Below, piece by piece: positions 34,514 to 44,378 of a DNA stretch of 64,000 nt. The translations under genes were made by a program, and so were the position numbers. The stretch comes from Pyrenopolyporus hunteri. Lineage: Eukaryota > Ascomycota > Sordariomycetes > Xylariales > Hypoxylaceae. Position 1 is the stretch's first letter; each line of letters starts with the position of its first letter. The stretch is from the NCBI GenBank assembly GCA_902806595.1, contig CADCXC010000037.1, forward strand, positions 1,116,001-1,180,000, given 5' to 3'. A model generated the notes under the pieces. The model worked only from the letters and a program-made list of their open reading frames with translations, made no database searches and was not told where the DNA came from.

Positions 34514-35067
34514 GAGCACATAGTGTACAGGTAATAATTAGTACCTCTTTGTAATGGACAATAGGCTGGAAAGAGCACAGACCACTCACTATGCACTAAC
34601 AGAGCCTACCTAATGCTTAGGTTAGGGCCTACGAATCCCCGGATCCCGCATTCCACCTGGGAAAACCCGCTCCAACCATCAATCTGGCAACTTTCGCCGA
34701 TCCATCACACGAATCATACACCACTGTGGCCTGCGGCTTGCGGATGACTGAGTCTACCTATTTTTAATCACGTGATTAACCAACCAACGACAAGGAATCC
34801 TGAAAAAATATTCATTGCGATATCCTCATCTAAAATCGGGCCTAGCTGTCGCTGTTCCACCATTGAAGTGGTCGGAGTAGTCTTGACAGACTTCTACGAC
34901 CGTCCTTGACTCTTTTAGTACGCGTTACATTCGTGTTTCCCCCTCCGGAGTCGTCCAACGAAGGCGTTACTAACCCTTGCTGACCGTGACACCAGATCGT
35001 GGCGCCCATTCATCTTCTACAGCGACGCGACGGTCCCCTCGACCACGGCCGAGGTGGATTCTGGGGC

Positions 35068-38000
35068 ATGAATCATAATCCGACTGCCTATACCCCCCTC
35101 GAAGCCTTTGCTTTATTCCAGGAGCTCAACAGAAATTTCCAGAACGGCCTCGTTATCGGCACCTTCAGTCGCGTTTCCGAGACGCTCAAGAAGACACCCT
35201 TGATATACGAACAAGACGAATTTGATGCCAACAGACTGAGCCCCGAATCCCTCCAGGGCTTCGCCCTACAGCTGCTGCGGGAGGAGCGGAAAGAGGAGAG
35301 AAGACGTGAGGCCGAAGCCGCAGCCGAGAAGAATAGCGCCGGGCTATCTCCGAATTCTAGGAAAAGGAAGCTGCAAAGCCCACCTTTGTCCACATTTCAG
35401 GAAGCTCTCGAGCAGACGGATAAGCTCCCGAACTTGGTGGAGAAACTTTATATACGATTTCGGGATAGTCTTGTTAGGGAGATCAGAGAGGATGAAAGAC
35501 GGTTCGAAGAACTCCAACGCGAGCTCGCCGAGATTGAACGAGGTGAATGGGATAGCAAGCTTATCCAGGGCCAACGTACGGAATCGGCGAAGAATGGGTT
35601 CCCAGTTAATAGCGAAACGATACCCGCAAGAACTGAAGGTCAAGTAGCGCCAGCACCGACACCACCTCCAACACAGACGCAAGCACAAGCACACACGCCG
35701 ACGCCGACGCCAGCACCGGTGCCGATACCAACGGCTGTTACAAACCAACCTAAGGTGTACGATCACGCAAAGAAACCCGAGCCGCAGCATACTCCTCAGC
35801 TGCCACAAGAGAGGAAACCGGTACATCCGATTCCCTCACCGGTACCACCCGCTACTCAACCCCCGGGCGAAACGCACCACATTACCCCCGAGAATAGACC
35901 CCAGGAGCCAAGTCGTCCGATCAGTGCTGCGGCACCTGTTCTACAACATCCACAGGGTATTCAAGGCTATGGCGCACGCCACGGTTTGGGGACGCCTCAA
36001 TTACCCATTACAGATGGTCTACAACGACCCGAGGGTATTCCCAAAGGCAGAAGCCCTGCACCGATCCAAACCAGTCAACCTCATACACCTACGGCTACTC
36101 CGACTCCTGCTCCCGCTTTGAAGTGGGAGCCTCCATACCAGCCTCCCCACCAGCCTTCCCCTCAACCTCCTCATCAACTATCTCATCAACCGCCCCATCA
36201 GCCACCTCATCAAGCATCTCATCAAGCATCTCATCAACCGTCTCATCAACCGTCTCATCAACAATCTCACCAAGTACCCCACCAGCCGCCTCATCAACCC
36301 TCCCATCAACCACCGCTTCCACCACCACCACAACACCAGGCGCTTCATCAAACACCTATCCCATCTCCTCGACCTCCATACAGTACGGGAATTACCAGGC
36401 CCCCGACGTTTTCCCAGACACCAACCAATCTCCCTCAATACCCTCAGAATTATGCGGGTGGTAGGCAAACGCCTGGATATGGCCAACCTCATCGGACCAC
36501 CACGCAAGGATCTGCACCCGCATCGCCTTCTGTGCTTTTACCGCCGCAGAATGCGGGCCAGATACCACCGTCTCTCCAATCTCTGCCTTTGAACGCAACC
36601 CCGGACGGCGCGGGGCAGCAAACACCACATCGGCACTCGAGTTCTATACCTACAGCGAGCTCGCCGGGCCCCAGCCCCTCTACCCAACGCCAAAGTCCGC
36701 ACCCAACAATTCATACTCCCGTTCGACCGCCCGCCGCATTATCGGACACGCAACCCGCTACGGGGCCAGCAAACCCCCCTGTGCCATCAACTCGATGGCC
36801 ACCGGCACCTGGCCCAGCGCAGACTCCTTATCCTCCTCAGACCCCCGTTCAGGCTCAGCCAGAACCCCAGCAGAGTCAACCGTCGCCGACGTCGAGATCG
36901 TATAGTTCTCCTTATAATCAACAAGCTCAGCCAGCTCAATCAGCCAGTGCTACTCAACGCCCACAGATACCCCCACTGCAGACTCCATTAGCAATACCTC
37001 AGTCTGCGCGCCCACCCTCAGCACCCCAAGCGCAAACGCCAACCGGCGCTTCTCATATTATAAGGGGACATGGGACTAAATGGACCTCAACGCCAACTCC
37101 TGCGACTCCGCGAGTGGAAGATGTGACTAGTTATTTCGATATCCAAAGTCCGGTATTCGAGCCAATTAGCCCAGGTCCTCAGCCAGCACCGCTACCAAAG
37201 GCTTCCCCCGAGCAAAATGGGAAGAAGGAGATACGAAGGACTATACAGAAGCCGGACGGGACACCCAATCGGCCGAGAGGCCGACCACCCCGCGTCAGTC
37301 AGAAAATAACCCCCTTAGCACAATCGGAGGAGGTTTCAGCGGAACCTGACCTTCTGGGGAGCAATATTAAGAATGAAGAGGCAACGCCGCAAGCTCTCGA
37401 AGACATTGGCCATGCAGCCGCAACGGATGAAGGTGCACCGAGTGGGGAGTTATCCAGGCCGAGCCAACCGTCTAACAAACGGAAGCGTCAAGATAGTCCC
37501 CCGAATCGGGCCCCGCCAACGCCGGCTACCCACGTCTTGTGGACTCGCTCGTTCAACAAGATCAGCCAATCGGCGTTAGACCAAATTATCAGCCATCGTC
37601 ACGCTAATATGTTTGCGCATCCTGTGAAGCCGAAGACGGCTCCGGGCTACTTCGAAATTGTCCTTCAGCCGCAGGATCTCAAGGGCATTCAGAAGGCGAT
37701 CACGGCAGGGTCTAAAGCGGCGGCAGCGGCTGTGGCGACAATGCCCGACATCGATCCGAGCGCAACAAACGTCTGGCTCCCGATGTCAGTGGACCTAGTC
37801 CCGCCGCGAGGTATCATAAATATCGCACAACTGGAGAGGGAGTTGGTGCATATGTTTGCCAATGCTATCATGTACAACCCGGACCCCTACCGCGGTTTCG
37901 GTCCCTCGTTCCTGAGGTCAAATCGACGTGCCAGTCTGGAAGGTGACGGGGAGGACTATCGAGGCTACGAAGTAGATGAGAATGGGGTTGTTAAGGATAC

Positions 38001-38202
38001 CCGTAGCATGTTCAGCGAGGTTGAAAAGCTGTTAAGCGACCTCCGTAACGAGGTCGAGCGGAACGCTCCTCCGCCGACGGGCGTACCGCCGTCAGCGAGT
38101 CGTAGTAGTATGAGCATGGCTGGCGGCGAGACAAACACTACTGAGGACGACGCAGATGAGCAAGTAGGGGACACTAGCAAAAGACGGAGGATCAGGGGCT
38201 AG
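35068..38202 (+). CDS. BRD8-like bromodomain protein (likely NuA4-associated)
   Basis: Protein of 1044 aa from ATG 35068. The open frame extends upstream to a GTG at 34999 behind an acceptor-like ACACCAG, so a short upstream exon is possible. The N-terminus (AYTPLEAFALFQELNRN…NRLSPESLQGFALQLLREE) matches the helical start of fungal BRD8/Bdc1-type proteins. It is followed by a charged coiled coil (about 90-180) and 550 residues of Pro/Gln-rich disorder. A bromodomain lies at about 820-950 (WTRSFNKISQSALDQIISHRHANMFAHPVKP … ELVHMFANAIMYNPD); the terminal Asn of MYNPD is the acetyl-lysine-contacting position. Basic patches (KRKRQ) suggest nuclear import. Expected role: reader subunit of a histone acetyltransferase complex. 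Confidence 0.88.
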   Translation: MNHNPTAYTPLEAFALFQELNRNFQNGLVIGTFSRVSETLKKTPLIYEQDEFDANRLSPESLQGFALQLLREERKEERRREAEAAAEKNSAGLSPNSRKRKLQSPPLSTFQEALEQTDKLPNLVEKLYIRFRDSLVREIREDERRFEELQRELAEIERGEWDSKLIQGQRTESAKNGFPVNSETIPARTEGQVAPAPTPPPTQTQAQAHTPTPTPAPVPIPTAVTNQPKVYDHAKKPEPQHTPQLPQERKPVHPIPSPVPPATQPPGETHHITPENRPQEPSRPISAAAPVLQHPQGIQGYGARHGLGTPQLPITDGLQRPEGIPKGRSPAPIQTSQPHTPTATPTPAPALKWEPPYQPPHQPSPQPPHQLSHQPPHQPPHQASHQASHQPSHQPSHQQSHQVPHQPPHQPSHQPPLPPPPQHQALHQTPIPSPRPPYSTGITRPPTFSQTPTNLPQYPQNYAGGRQTPGYGQPHRTTTQGSAPASPSVLLPPQNAGQIPPSLQSLPLNATPDGAGQQTPHRHSSSIPTASSPGPSPSTQRQSPHPTIHTPVRPPAALSDTQPATGPANPPVPSTRWPPAPGPAQTPYPPQTPVQAQPEPQQSQPSPTSRSYSSPYNQQAQPAQSASATQRPQIPPLQTPLAIPQSARPPSAPQAQTPTGASHIIRGHGTKWTSTPTPATPRVEDVTSYFDIQSPVFEPISPGPQPAPLPKASPEQNGKKEIRRTIQKPDGTPNRPRGRPPRVSQKITPLAQSEEVSAEPDLLGSNIKNEEATPQALEDIGHAAATDEGAPSGELSRPSQPSNKRKRQDSPPNRAPPTPATHVLWTRSFNKISQSALDQIISHRHANMFAHPVKPKTAPGYFEIVLQPQDLKGIQKAITAGSKAAAAAVATMPDIDPSATNVWLPMSVDLVPPRGIINIAQLERELVHMFANAIMYNPDPYRGFGPSFLRSNRRASLEGDGEDYRGYEVDENGVVKDTRSMFSEVEKLLSDLRNEVERNAPPPTGVPPSASRSSMSMAGGETNTTEDDADEQVGDTSKRRRIRG
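36130..36330 (+). repeat. Coding minisatellite for (P/S)HQ repeats
   Basis: Imperfect 12-nt units of the type CATCAACCGTCT encoding Pro/Ser-His-Gln repeats in the disordered region of the bromodomain protein. The reverse strand is open, giving a spurious Asp/Glu-rich frame. Confidence 0.85.
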
Positions 38203-38629
38203 AAGTCCTATAGAAGGAGTTAGGATACTCTACTCTAAGCGGCGTTAGAAGTCCAGCTAATAAGCGTATCCGCGGGAGTGATAACCCCATTTTATTGTAA
38301 ATATGCCTTATGAAGCCAAAATTCAGCGATGACTTTTGGTTTAAAATGAACAAACAATACTTAATAGGCTCTCGTAAGCTGATGCTTTTGTATCTCTATA
38401 AGTTGATGACATACGTGACTACCTATCTATATTGACCTCCCTGTACATATACCTACCTACATAGCATTGGAACCCCCTACCTTAAGATATATATAATGTT
38501 TGACTTCCGGTTGTATGTAACAATTCCACAGTGATAGGTACCTACCTAGGTAGGTATGTACCGTAGTGGGGCTCTATGGGCATATGGGACCGTTCTAAAA
38601 GCGTGGTACGGAGCCACCTATAAAAAACA
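38203..38629. other. 3' flank of bromodomain gene
   Basis: Ordinary composition up to the border of the AT-rich island; includes a TAGGTACCTACCTAGG cluster at 38535-38560. Confidence 0.5.
38535..38560. repeat. TAGGTACCTACCTAGG motif cluster
   Basis: Inverted TAGGTA/TACCTA units, self-complementary over most of their length. Confidence 0.7.
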
Positions 38630-38740
38630 TTCATTTAAATTTAAATCGTTTTAAAAATGAAACCGTTTCAAATAAAAAACGTTCTAAAAAAAATAATTAT
38701 TTTTTTTTATTTTATTTTATTTTATTTTATTATTTTATTA

Positions 38741-38983
38741 TTTTATTATTTTTATTATTTTTATTATTTTTATTATTTTTATTATTTTTATTATTTTTAT
38801 TATTTTTATTATTTTTATTATTTTTATTATTTTTATTATTTTTATTATTTTTATTATTTTTATTATTTTTATTATTTTTATTATTTTTATTATTTTTATT
38901 ATTTTTATTATTTTTATTATTTTTATTATTTTTATTATTTTTATTATTTTTATTATTTTTATTATTTTTATTATTTTTATTAT
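38741..38983. repeat. (TTTTATTAT)n tandem repeat, 9-bp unit, about 27 copies
   Basis: Highly regular 9-bp unit repeated about 27 times. Read in one frame it gives a Phe-Tyr-Tyr polymer, which is a by-product and not a gene. Confidence 0.95.
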
Positions 38984-39228
38984 TTTATTAAAAAATTAAT
39001 TTTTTTTTATATTTATTAAAAATCGAACTTTAATTTATATAAATATTTTTTACGAATTTTATTATTATATTATAAAATTTACGTACGTAATAAAAATATA
39101 TTTAAATTTTAATATAAAATTTACGTTAATTATATTATATATTATTTTTTTTTAAAAATTTATTATTTATTTTTATTATTTATAATATATATTTATTATT
39201 TATAATATATATTTATTACTTATAATAT

Positions 39229-39236
39229 ATATTTAT
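39229..39236. repeat. Left target-site duplication (8 bp) of the foldback element
   Basis: ATATTTAT, identical to 40046-40053. The surroundings are repetitive AT sequence, so chance identity is possible, but removing the element and one copy restores the local repeat. Confidence 0.65.
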
Positions 39237-40045
39237 GAGGATTGATATCCGCACTACCTATTTTTGATATCGGGCCTTTATCCGCACTACCAGTACAAAA
39301 AGTACATCTCTTACCACTCACTCGGCCACACTAACGGATTCCCATACAAAAATGCAGCAAACCAGATAGTCTTTTCGAGGACGGGTACGCTTTTTGATTG
39401 AATTTCTTGTACATATTGAATTACCAATTACTCCCTTATATCTCAATACCTTTACCTTTATATCCCACCCATTCTAAGGATGCAAAATATGAAAATTACA
39501 TCGCCATTTTCGCCTCAATTAGACCTTTTTAATGGTATAGGTTTCATATCGGTGCATGCCCTATTTCAAAAGTTATTTGAATATAGAGTCAATTCCATAT
39601 AGGTATTCAAAGGTGTAAAGTGGTAGCCCGGGGTAGTCATGTGATCCCCTTTTGCGGTCGCATACCCCTCCAGCACCTTTTGACACCTTTTGACACCTTT
39701 TAATACCTATATGGAATTGAGTATATATTCAAATAGCTTTTGAAATAGTGCATGTACGGATACGAAACCTATACCATTAGAAAGGTCTAATTGAGGCGAA
39801 AATGGCGATGTAATTTTCATATTTTGCATCCTTAGAATGGGTAGGAAATAATGGGATAATATGGTCGGATGTATCTAATTGAATCAATTGAATCAATTGA
39901 AAAAAGGCATAAGGTGTACATTATGTATTAACACGATTGTACGTAGATTTGTATGTGGGGTTGTTAGATATGGTATGTATTTCAATGTATTGGTAGTGCG
40001 GATAAGGCCCGATATTAAAAAAAGGTAGTGCGGATATCAATCCTC
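39237..40045. mobile_element. Non-coding foldback/MITE-like element with nested inverted repeats
   Basis: An 809-bp block of normal composition inside the AT-rich island. Its ends are inverted repeats of about 55 bp: the left begins GAGGATTGATATCCGCACTA and the right ends with its reverse complement. Each end has two copies of ATCCGCACTACC spaced about 35 bp apart. A second, inner pair of inverted repeats of about 150 bp (39466-39616 and 39693-39843) flanks a 76-bp centre with three ACACCTTTT-like direct repeats; the segments between outer and inner arms do not match each other. The same 8 bp, ATATTTAT, lies directly outside both ends (39229-39236 and 40046-40053). No ORF, so it would be moved by a transposase from elsewhere. 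The 8-bp duplication fits hAT-type elements, but the family is not proven. Confidence 0.85.
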
Positions 40046-40053
40046 ATATTTAT
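40046..40053. repeat. Right target-site duplication (8 bp) of the foldback element
   Basis: ATATTTAT, matching the left copy next to the outer inverted repeat. Confidence 0.65.
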
Positions 40054-40200
40054 TATTTATAATATATATTTATTATTTATTATTTATTTTTATTATATTT
40101 TTTATAATTAATGTTATTTATTTTATTACGCGATATATAATTTAATATTATCGTTATTAATTTATTATTTATGAAATTTTTTTTATTTTATTTTTTTATT

Positions 40201-40232
<32 letters not shown>

Positions 40233-40390
40233 TTTTTTTATTTTTTTATTTTTATTTTCATTTTTTTAAATAATAAAATTACTTTTATATAATATTAAAT
40301 ATTATTAATCGTATAAATAAAATCGATTTTTTAAAAAATTTAAATAAAACGATTTATAATTATAAAACGATACCGTATTTTAAAATGGTA

Positions 40391-40928
40391 ACGCCGATTT
40401 ATTGCCAGGATTTAACCGCGAAACCTAGCAACCAAGTCGCGCCCCACTATATTTCGAAATTTGACCAATAAGAAGCTTTAAATCTACGGAACGTTACCCG
40501 TTGCAAAACCATTCCAAAAAAAAGACCGTTCCATCTACCTACCTTTTGCCGCTACGGTACCTATATAGTGGTATGCACGGACCATGCTAAGGTAATGAGC
40601 AGGTACCTAGGTACTGTACATATATGTAATTAATGTAGCCCCACATATGCGCGCTCTTTAGCGACATAGATAAGGTTCGTACATGTACCCTGATGTACTT
40701 GAGGTAACGGAGCGATGACGACCCGTCGGTTTGATATTCGATAATGCGAAGTAGAAACTTCGATCCGCATTCTATTGATACAGCGAGAGATATCCACCCT
40801 TGCTAGCCGCTCCCTTCCATAAATGTAACTACAGCCTTGTTTACGATCCTAATAGTATACGTCTTATTCTCACCTCACCTCGACGCTATCAACACGAAAC
40901 GCGTCGGGACGCGTCACCTAATAGAACC
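40391..40928. other. Spacer upstream of AT-hook gene
   Basis: Returns to normal composition after the AT island. It contains TACCTAGGTAC near 40600 and the promoter region of the next gene. No gene seen. Confidence 0.5.
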
Positions 40929-43086
40929 ATGGCGCCTCGTCGGGTAATTGCCGATTCCGATGACGAAGATGGAGATGACGGTCCCCTGAGTCCTCTCAAA
41001 GGGGATACGAGGGTTGATCCTCTGGAGATAGAGCCGTTGAGTCCAGAACACAGGCCATCAAGCCCTGGATCGCTGGCCGTCCATGACGCCGACGTCTACG
41101 ACGAGCAGCAGGGCAGGACTCTTCCCCGGTCCCAGCTCATTGAACAAATAGTTCTCCAAAGCCAGAAGGCCAGCAGAAGTAGCGGCGAGGTTTCGCTCCC
41201 AGCTAAGGGCAAAGGCAAGAGAGTCGACGCTTCATCGGCCACGAATGTTACCTCGCCAGCAGGTTTGAGCAAGCCTAGAAACCGACCGTCGCTTTTTAGC
41301 GATGATGCTTCTAGTATCACGACACCGCGAAAGACGGCCCCCGGGGAATGGGATGTGCCTAGTAGCGCTGAGGTCACGCCTGCTTTCAAGATTCCTAAAC
41401 TCTCGAAAGGAAAGAACGAGAAGTCGTATGGCAAGCGAAGAAGAAGCCAGTCAAGATTAGCCGGGAGCCCTGCTGTAGGCGACATATTCATGGGGTATGA
41501 TGGGGTGCCCGGGGATACTACCCAGGATAGAACTCTGCACAATGAGATACCTGTTGAAAGTCGCGGAGTCGAACCATCACTGCAGTCCCCGACGAAGAGA
41601 CGAAAGGTTTCGCTCTATGACTCCGTACTTCAAGATACGGCGCCTACGACGAACTTTTACGTTGCCCAGAGCAGCCTTACTACTATGCAGAAGCTTGAGT
41701 ATCAGAAGGTCAATGTGTCCCAGAATAGTTATCTTGGTCTCCCTGGCCCTCTGAATAATCTGAAGTCGAGCGGCGTGACAACGGTTGCGTATCCAACGCC
41801 TAGCCGATATGCATCTTCTTCTGGGCCGCCGCTCCCGTGGGAAAGAGACTCCGCCGATGCCCAGCTTGATGAAAGTACAGCTTTTATAGACGCAAGTATA
41901 TTCCCACGACCAGAAAGCCTAGACTTGGCTAATAATCATCTAGGTAAACTCTTCTCCAGATGTCATTATAGCTGGCCACGATCTTGCCGAGAATGCAGCG
42001 GTAGGAACACCCCAGGCGGTTAGACAGGCTGGACGTAGCTCAGCTGAGATTCTTACGGGTGATGCTAAGAGCACATCTAATAAGAAGAGGAGGAAGAGGC
42101 CGAGAAGCATACAAGATGAAGATGAACTGGTGCAGGATGAGCCTTGGAGTCCGGAAGTTATCGACCGTCGTCGGGATAATCAGAATCGCCGATGTAATGA
42201 ATCAGGACCCAACTCGACAAATTTACAGGAAGATAATGAGAATATCGAACTCGTCCCGAATCCACGTGAAATGTCACGGGAGATTGACCACGCGGAGCTT
42301 CCTCGAGAAGAAATACCTGAGGCTAATGAGGTCCCTCCCGACATGCCTGCGACGGCACCACCTATCCCTCTCGACGTACCTGAAGACAACCCGCCAGAGC
42401 AACAGCCGGAGGCCCAACTGCCCCAAAAACCAAAAAGGCGTGGACGTAAGAAGAAGCAACCGGCAGGTGATCAAATTGCTCAGAGTGAGCCGCCTACCGA
42501 AGATCAGGCAGGCGCTCGAGAGCAAATACCCGTCGCCGAAGATCCAGAGGTGCATATAGAACCGGAGAAACCCAAAAAGAAGAGGGGCCGTCCCCGAAAG
42601 TCGGACCTAGCTAAACCGGAAACGGCGGCGACTCCTGGACATGAACCACTCGCTGCAACTGGATCTCATGGAGACGATATCCAGCCTACCGAACTTACCC
42701 CAGAAAATGAGGAGGTGACCGAAAAGCCCAGGGCTAGGAAAAAGCAGCAGGCTCGGAGTCGGGATGAAGGGACTGGGGAAATAAGTGATACGAGTTCAAA
42801 GGGGAACGGGGTTGGGGACGCGCTGAAAGAAATCAGCAGCAACTCCAAGCTCCCATCTCAGAGCTCAACGTCGAACGAGAGCGGGTCTGCAGAATCCATT
42901 ACAAAGCCATCGGCGGACCAGAACTTGCCACACAAGTCTCGGGATAAAGACAGCTCGACGGCTAGACCTACTCCCACGCCCGCGCCCACGCCCGGATCCT
43001 CGTCCTCGCAACCTAAGGTGCCGTATCGAGTCGGCTTAAGCAAACGGACAAGGATAACATCGCTGTTGAAATCTATAAAGAGATGA
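40929..43086 (+). CDS. AT-hook nuclear protein of unknown function
   Basis: Exons 40929..41895 and 41960..43086 (donor GTATAT, CTAAT branch, CTCCAG), 697 aa. The splice is inferred: it is the join that carries the first frame into the second (FIDA|NVIIAGHDLAENAAVG). The start MAPRRVIADSDDEDG is acidic, and the body is Ser/Pro-rich disorder with nuclear-type basic patches (KRRRSQSR, TKRRKVS, KKRRKRPRS). Two AT-hook-like motifs lie in the C-terminal half: PKRRGRKKKQ (about residue 481) and KKRGRPRKS (about 529), the second with the canonical RGRP core that binds the minor groove of AT-rich DNA. No catalytic domain recognised. Its neighbour upstream is an AT-rich island, probably a coincidence. 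Confidence 0.75.
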
Positions 43087-43748
43087 GGCAGATAGGTTAT
43101 ATACACCCGACGCAGTCTATGTTACCATGATTACCGTAGTCATTCGGCAAGTTGTATTCAGAATCAAAGTGCCTAGATATACTATACCGCGGTGAAAGGA
43201 ATCTGTACGAGTTCGACAAAACGAAGCGAAGTAGAGCGCAAACACTGTGTGACACATTTCTGCATCTCCTCAAATCATCTAGGCATTAAGTCAACTGCGA
43301 GAATATGCTAGTATTCGCTTATCTTCTCAGCCTATCTACTCCTAAGTTTCAGTGGCTTACGCTGGGTAGGTAACTCTGAAGTGCGTGAGGGTAAAATAGG
43401 TACAGAATACGGACTAGCAGCCTACCTAGGTACCTAGTTAGGCGATTGGATATCAACTCACGACTCTGCATTAAGCTATCTTTGTGTGAAGTCACGACGG
43501 CATCTAATATGTAGGTAGTCCTGTCCCACAGAAAGCCATAGGTCGTGTCTATATAACTAGGTGTGCTCGCCGAGCGCGCCAACCGCTTAGACCTGCAGTC
43601 CAACTTGGGATAGGTAGTCCCCCGCCTATCACCTTTCCGACTAAGATCATCCGGACTTCGTCGGACGTAGGGTTTGCCCGGGATCCTAGCCTTGAATAGT
43701 CCTCGTAGGTACCTTACTTCAACACAACTTGTGAAATATGACTTAGCA
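43087..43748. other. Convergent intergenic spacer
   Basis: Contains CTACCTAGGTACCTAG near 43420-43435 and no gene. Confidence 0.5.
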
Positions 43749-44378
43749 CTAGAGAGCAGCCTCTATCATGAACAGCGGACACTTCGTCATCCGCTTCGGG
43801 CATCTTTTATCTTGGTGTTCTTCTAGTCCGGCCCTTACTCCTACCTTGTCGCAATATTCGCATAGTACGTCGTAATGAAGGCATCCTTTACTGACGTCCT
43901 TCCGAACTACAGTCTTATCGCAAGACGGATGCGGGCAAGGCACGAGGGTTTTGTCGCAATAGCGTGCGACGTGGTTCTCGACCAGGGACCGGGAGACTAT
44001 AAGATCACAGCCGCGCGAGCTGTTTGGACACTTGACAGGTAGGTTATCGAGCTGATTATGGATGATCTTAGGAGCCGGTCGTGTGTCGGATACAAGCTTT
44101 AAGGGAAGCCGGTCAACGGGGCAGACGGGATTGAGGGCGTGAGCTTGGACGATGCACTTCTGGCAAAAGACGTGGTCGCAACCGGTTATGACCGGGGAAA
44201 TAAATGGAACTCGGCAGATTGGGCAGATGAGGTTGTCATCGACGTCGCCTTCGTATTCGAGGGCTCGAAGATCTAAGACTGTAAGGGGAGCATTGCCGCA
44301 GACCAAAGGACGGAGGGCAAGGGTTGCGGTGGTGGTAGCAGATACTATCCCTTCCTCCGGCGTATTGGGCGGCGGCAT
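43749..44378 (-). CDS. RING-finger / TRAF-type zinc-finger protein
   Basis: Intronless frame, 209 aa. RING C3HC4 at residues about 52-90 (CPICRVPF…CDHVFCQKCI…CPVDR), followed by TRAF-type zinc fingers (CPNSSRGCD…HVARYCDKTLVPCPHPSCD…HYDVLCEYCDK…HQDKRC). This layout is that of E3 ubiquitin ligases of the TRAF-like group. The reading frame stops soon after the last Cys cluster (…TKCPLFMIEAAL), earlier than in longer fungal relatives that carry more zinc fingers or a coiled coil; this may be a natural short form, a truncation, or a missed downstream exon. Confidence 0.82.
   Translation of the reverse strand: MPPPNTPEEGIVSATTTATLALRPLVCGNAPLTVLDLRALEYEGDVDDNLICPICRVPFISPVITGCDHVFCQKCIVQAHALNPVCPVDRLPLKLVSDTRPAPKIIHNQLDNLPVKCPNSSRGCDLIVSRSLVENHVARYCDKTLVPCPHPSCDKTVVRKDVSKGCLHYDVLCEYCDKVGVRAGLEEHQDKRCPKRMTKCPLFMIEAAL

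Larger units (their letters stand above)
32237..35067. other. Divergent intergenic spacer
   Basis: About 2.8 kb with no supported gene. It has many GGTAGGTA/TACCTACC clusters (32720-32860, 33815-33845, 34495-34515, 34605-34630). A CTAAC and CTGAC followed by ACACCAG at 34970-34995 suggest a 5' UTR intron acceptor ahead of the bromodomain gene. Confidence 0.5.
38630..40390. repeat. AT-rich island
   Basis: About 1.7 kb of nearly pure A/T apart from the inserted inverted-repeat element inside it. The left part is a 9-bp tandem repeat; the rest is irregular TATAAT/TTTATT sequence with very few G or C. This could be an old repeat destroyed by RIP-like C-to-T change or simple-sequence growth. No coding capacity. 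Confidence 0.85.

Noticed and set aside
34999..35067. GTG-led N-terminal extension of the bromodomain protein
   Set aside because: No ATG; it is preceded by an acceptor-like ACACCAG, so it is more likely the 5' part of an exon; the ATG at 35068 fits the family N-terminus.
38657..39019. 120-codon frame coding a Phe-Tyr-Tyr polymer
   Set aside because: A by-product of the 9-bp satellite; no start context or domain.
38590..40545. Possible larger terminal repeats around the whole AT island (GGGACCGTTC left, GGAACGGTC right)
   Set aside because: Only a few bases match in inverted orientation; too weak to call a larger transposon.
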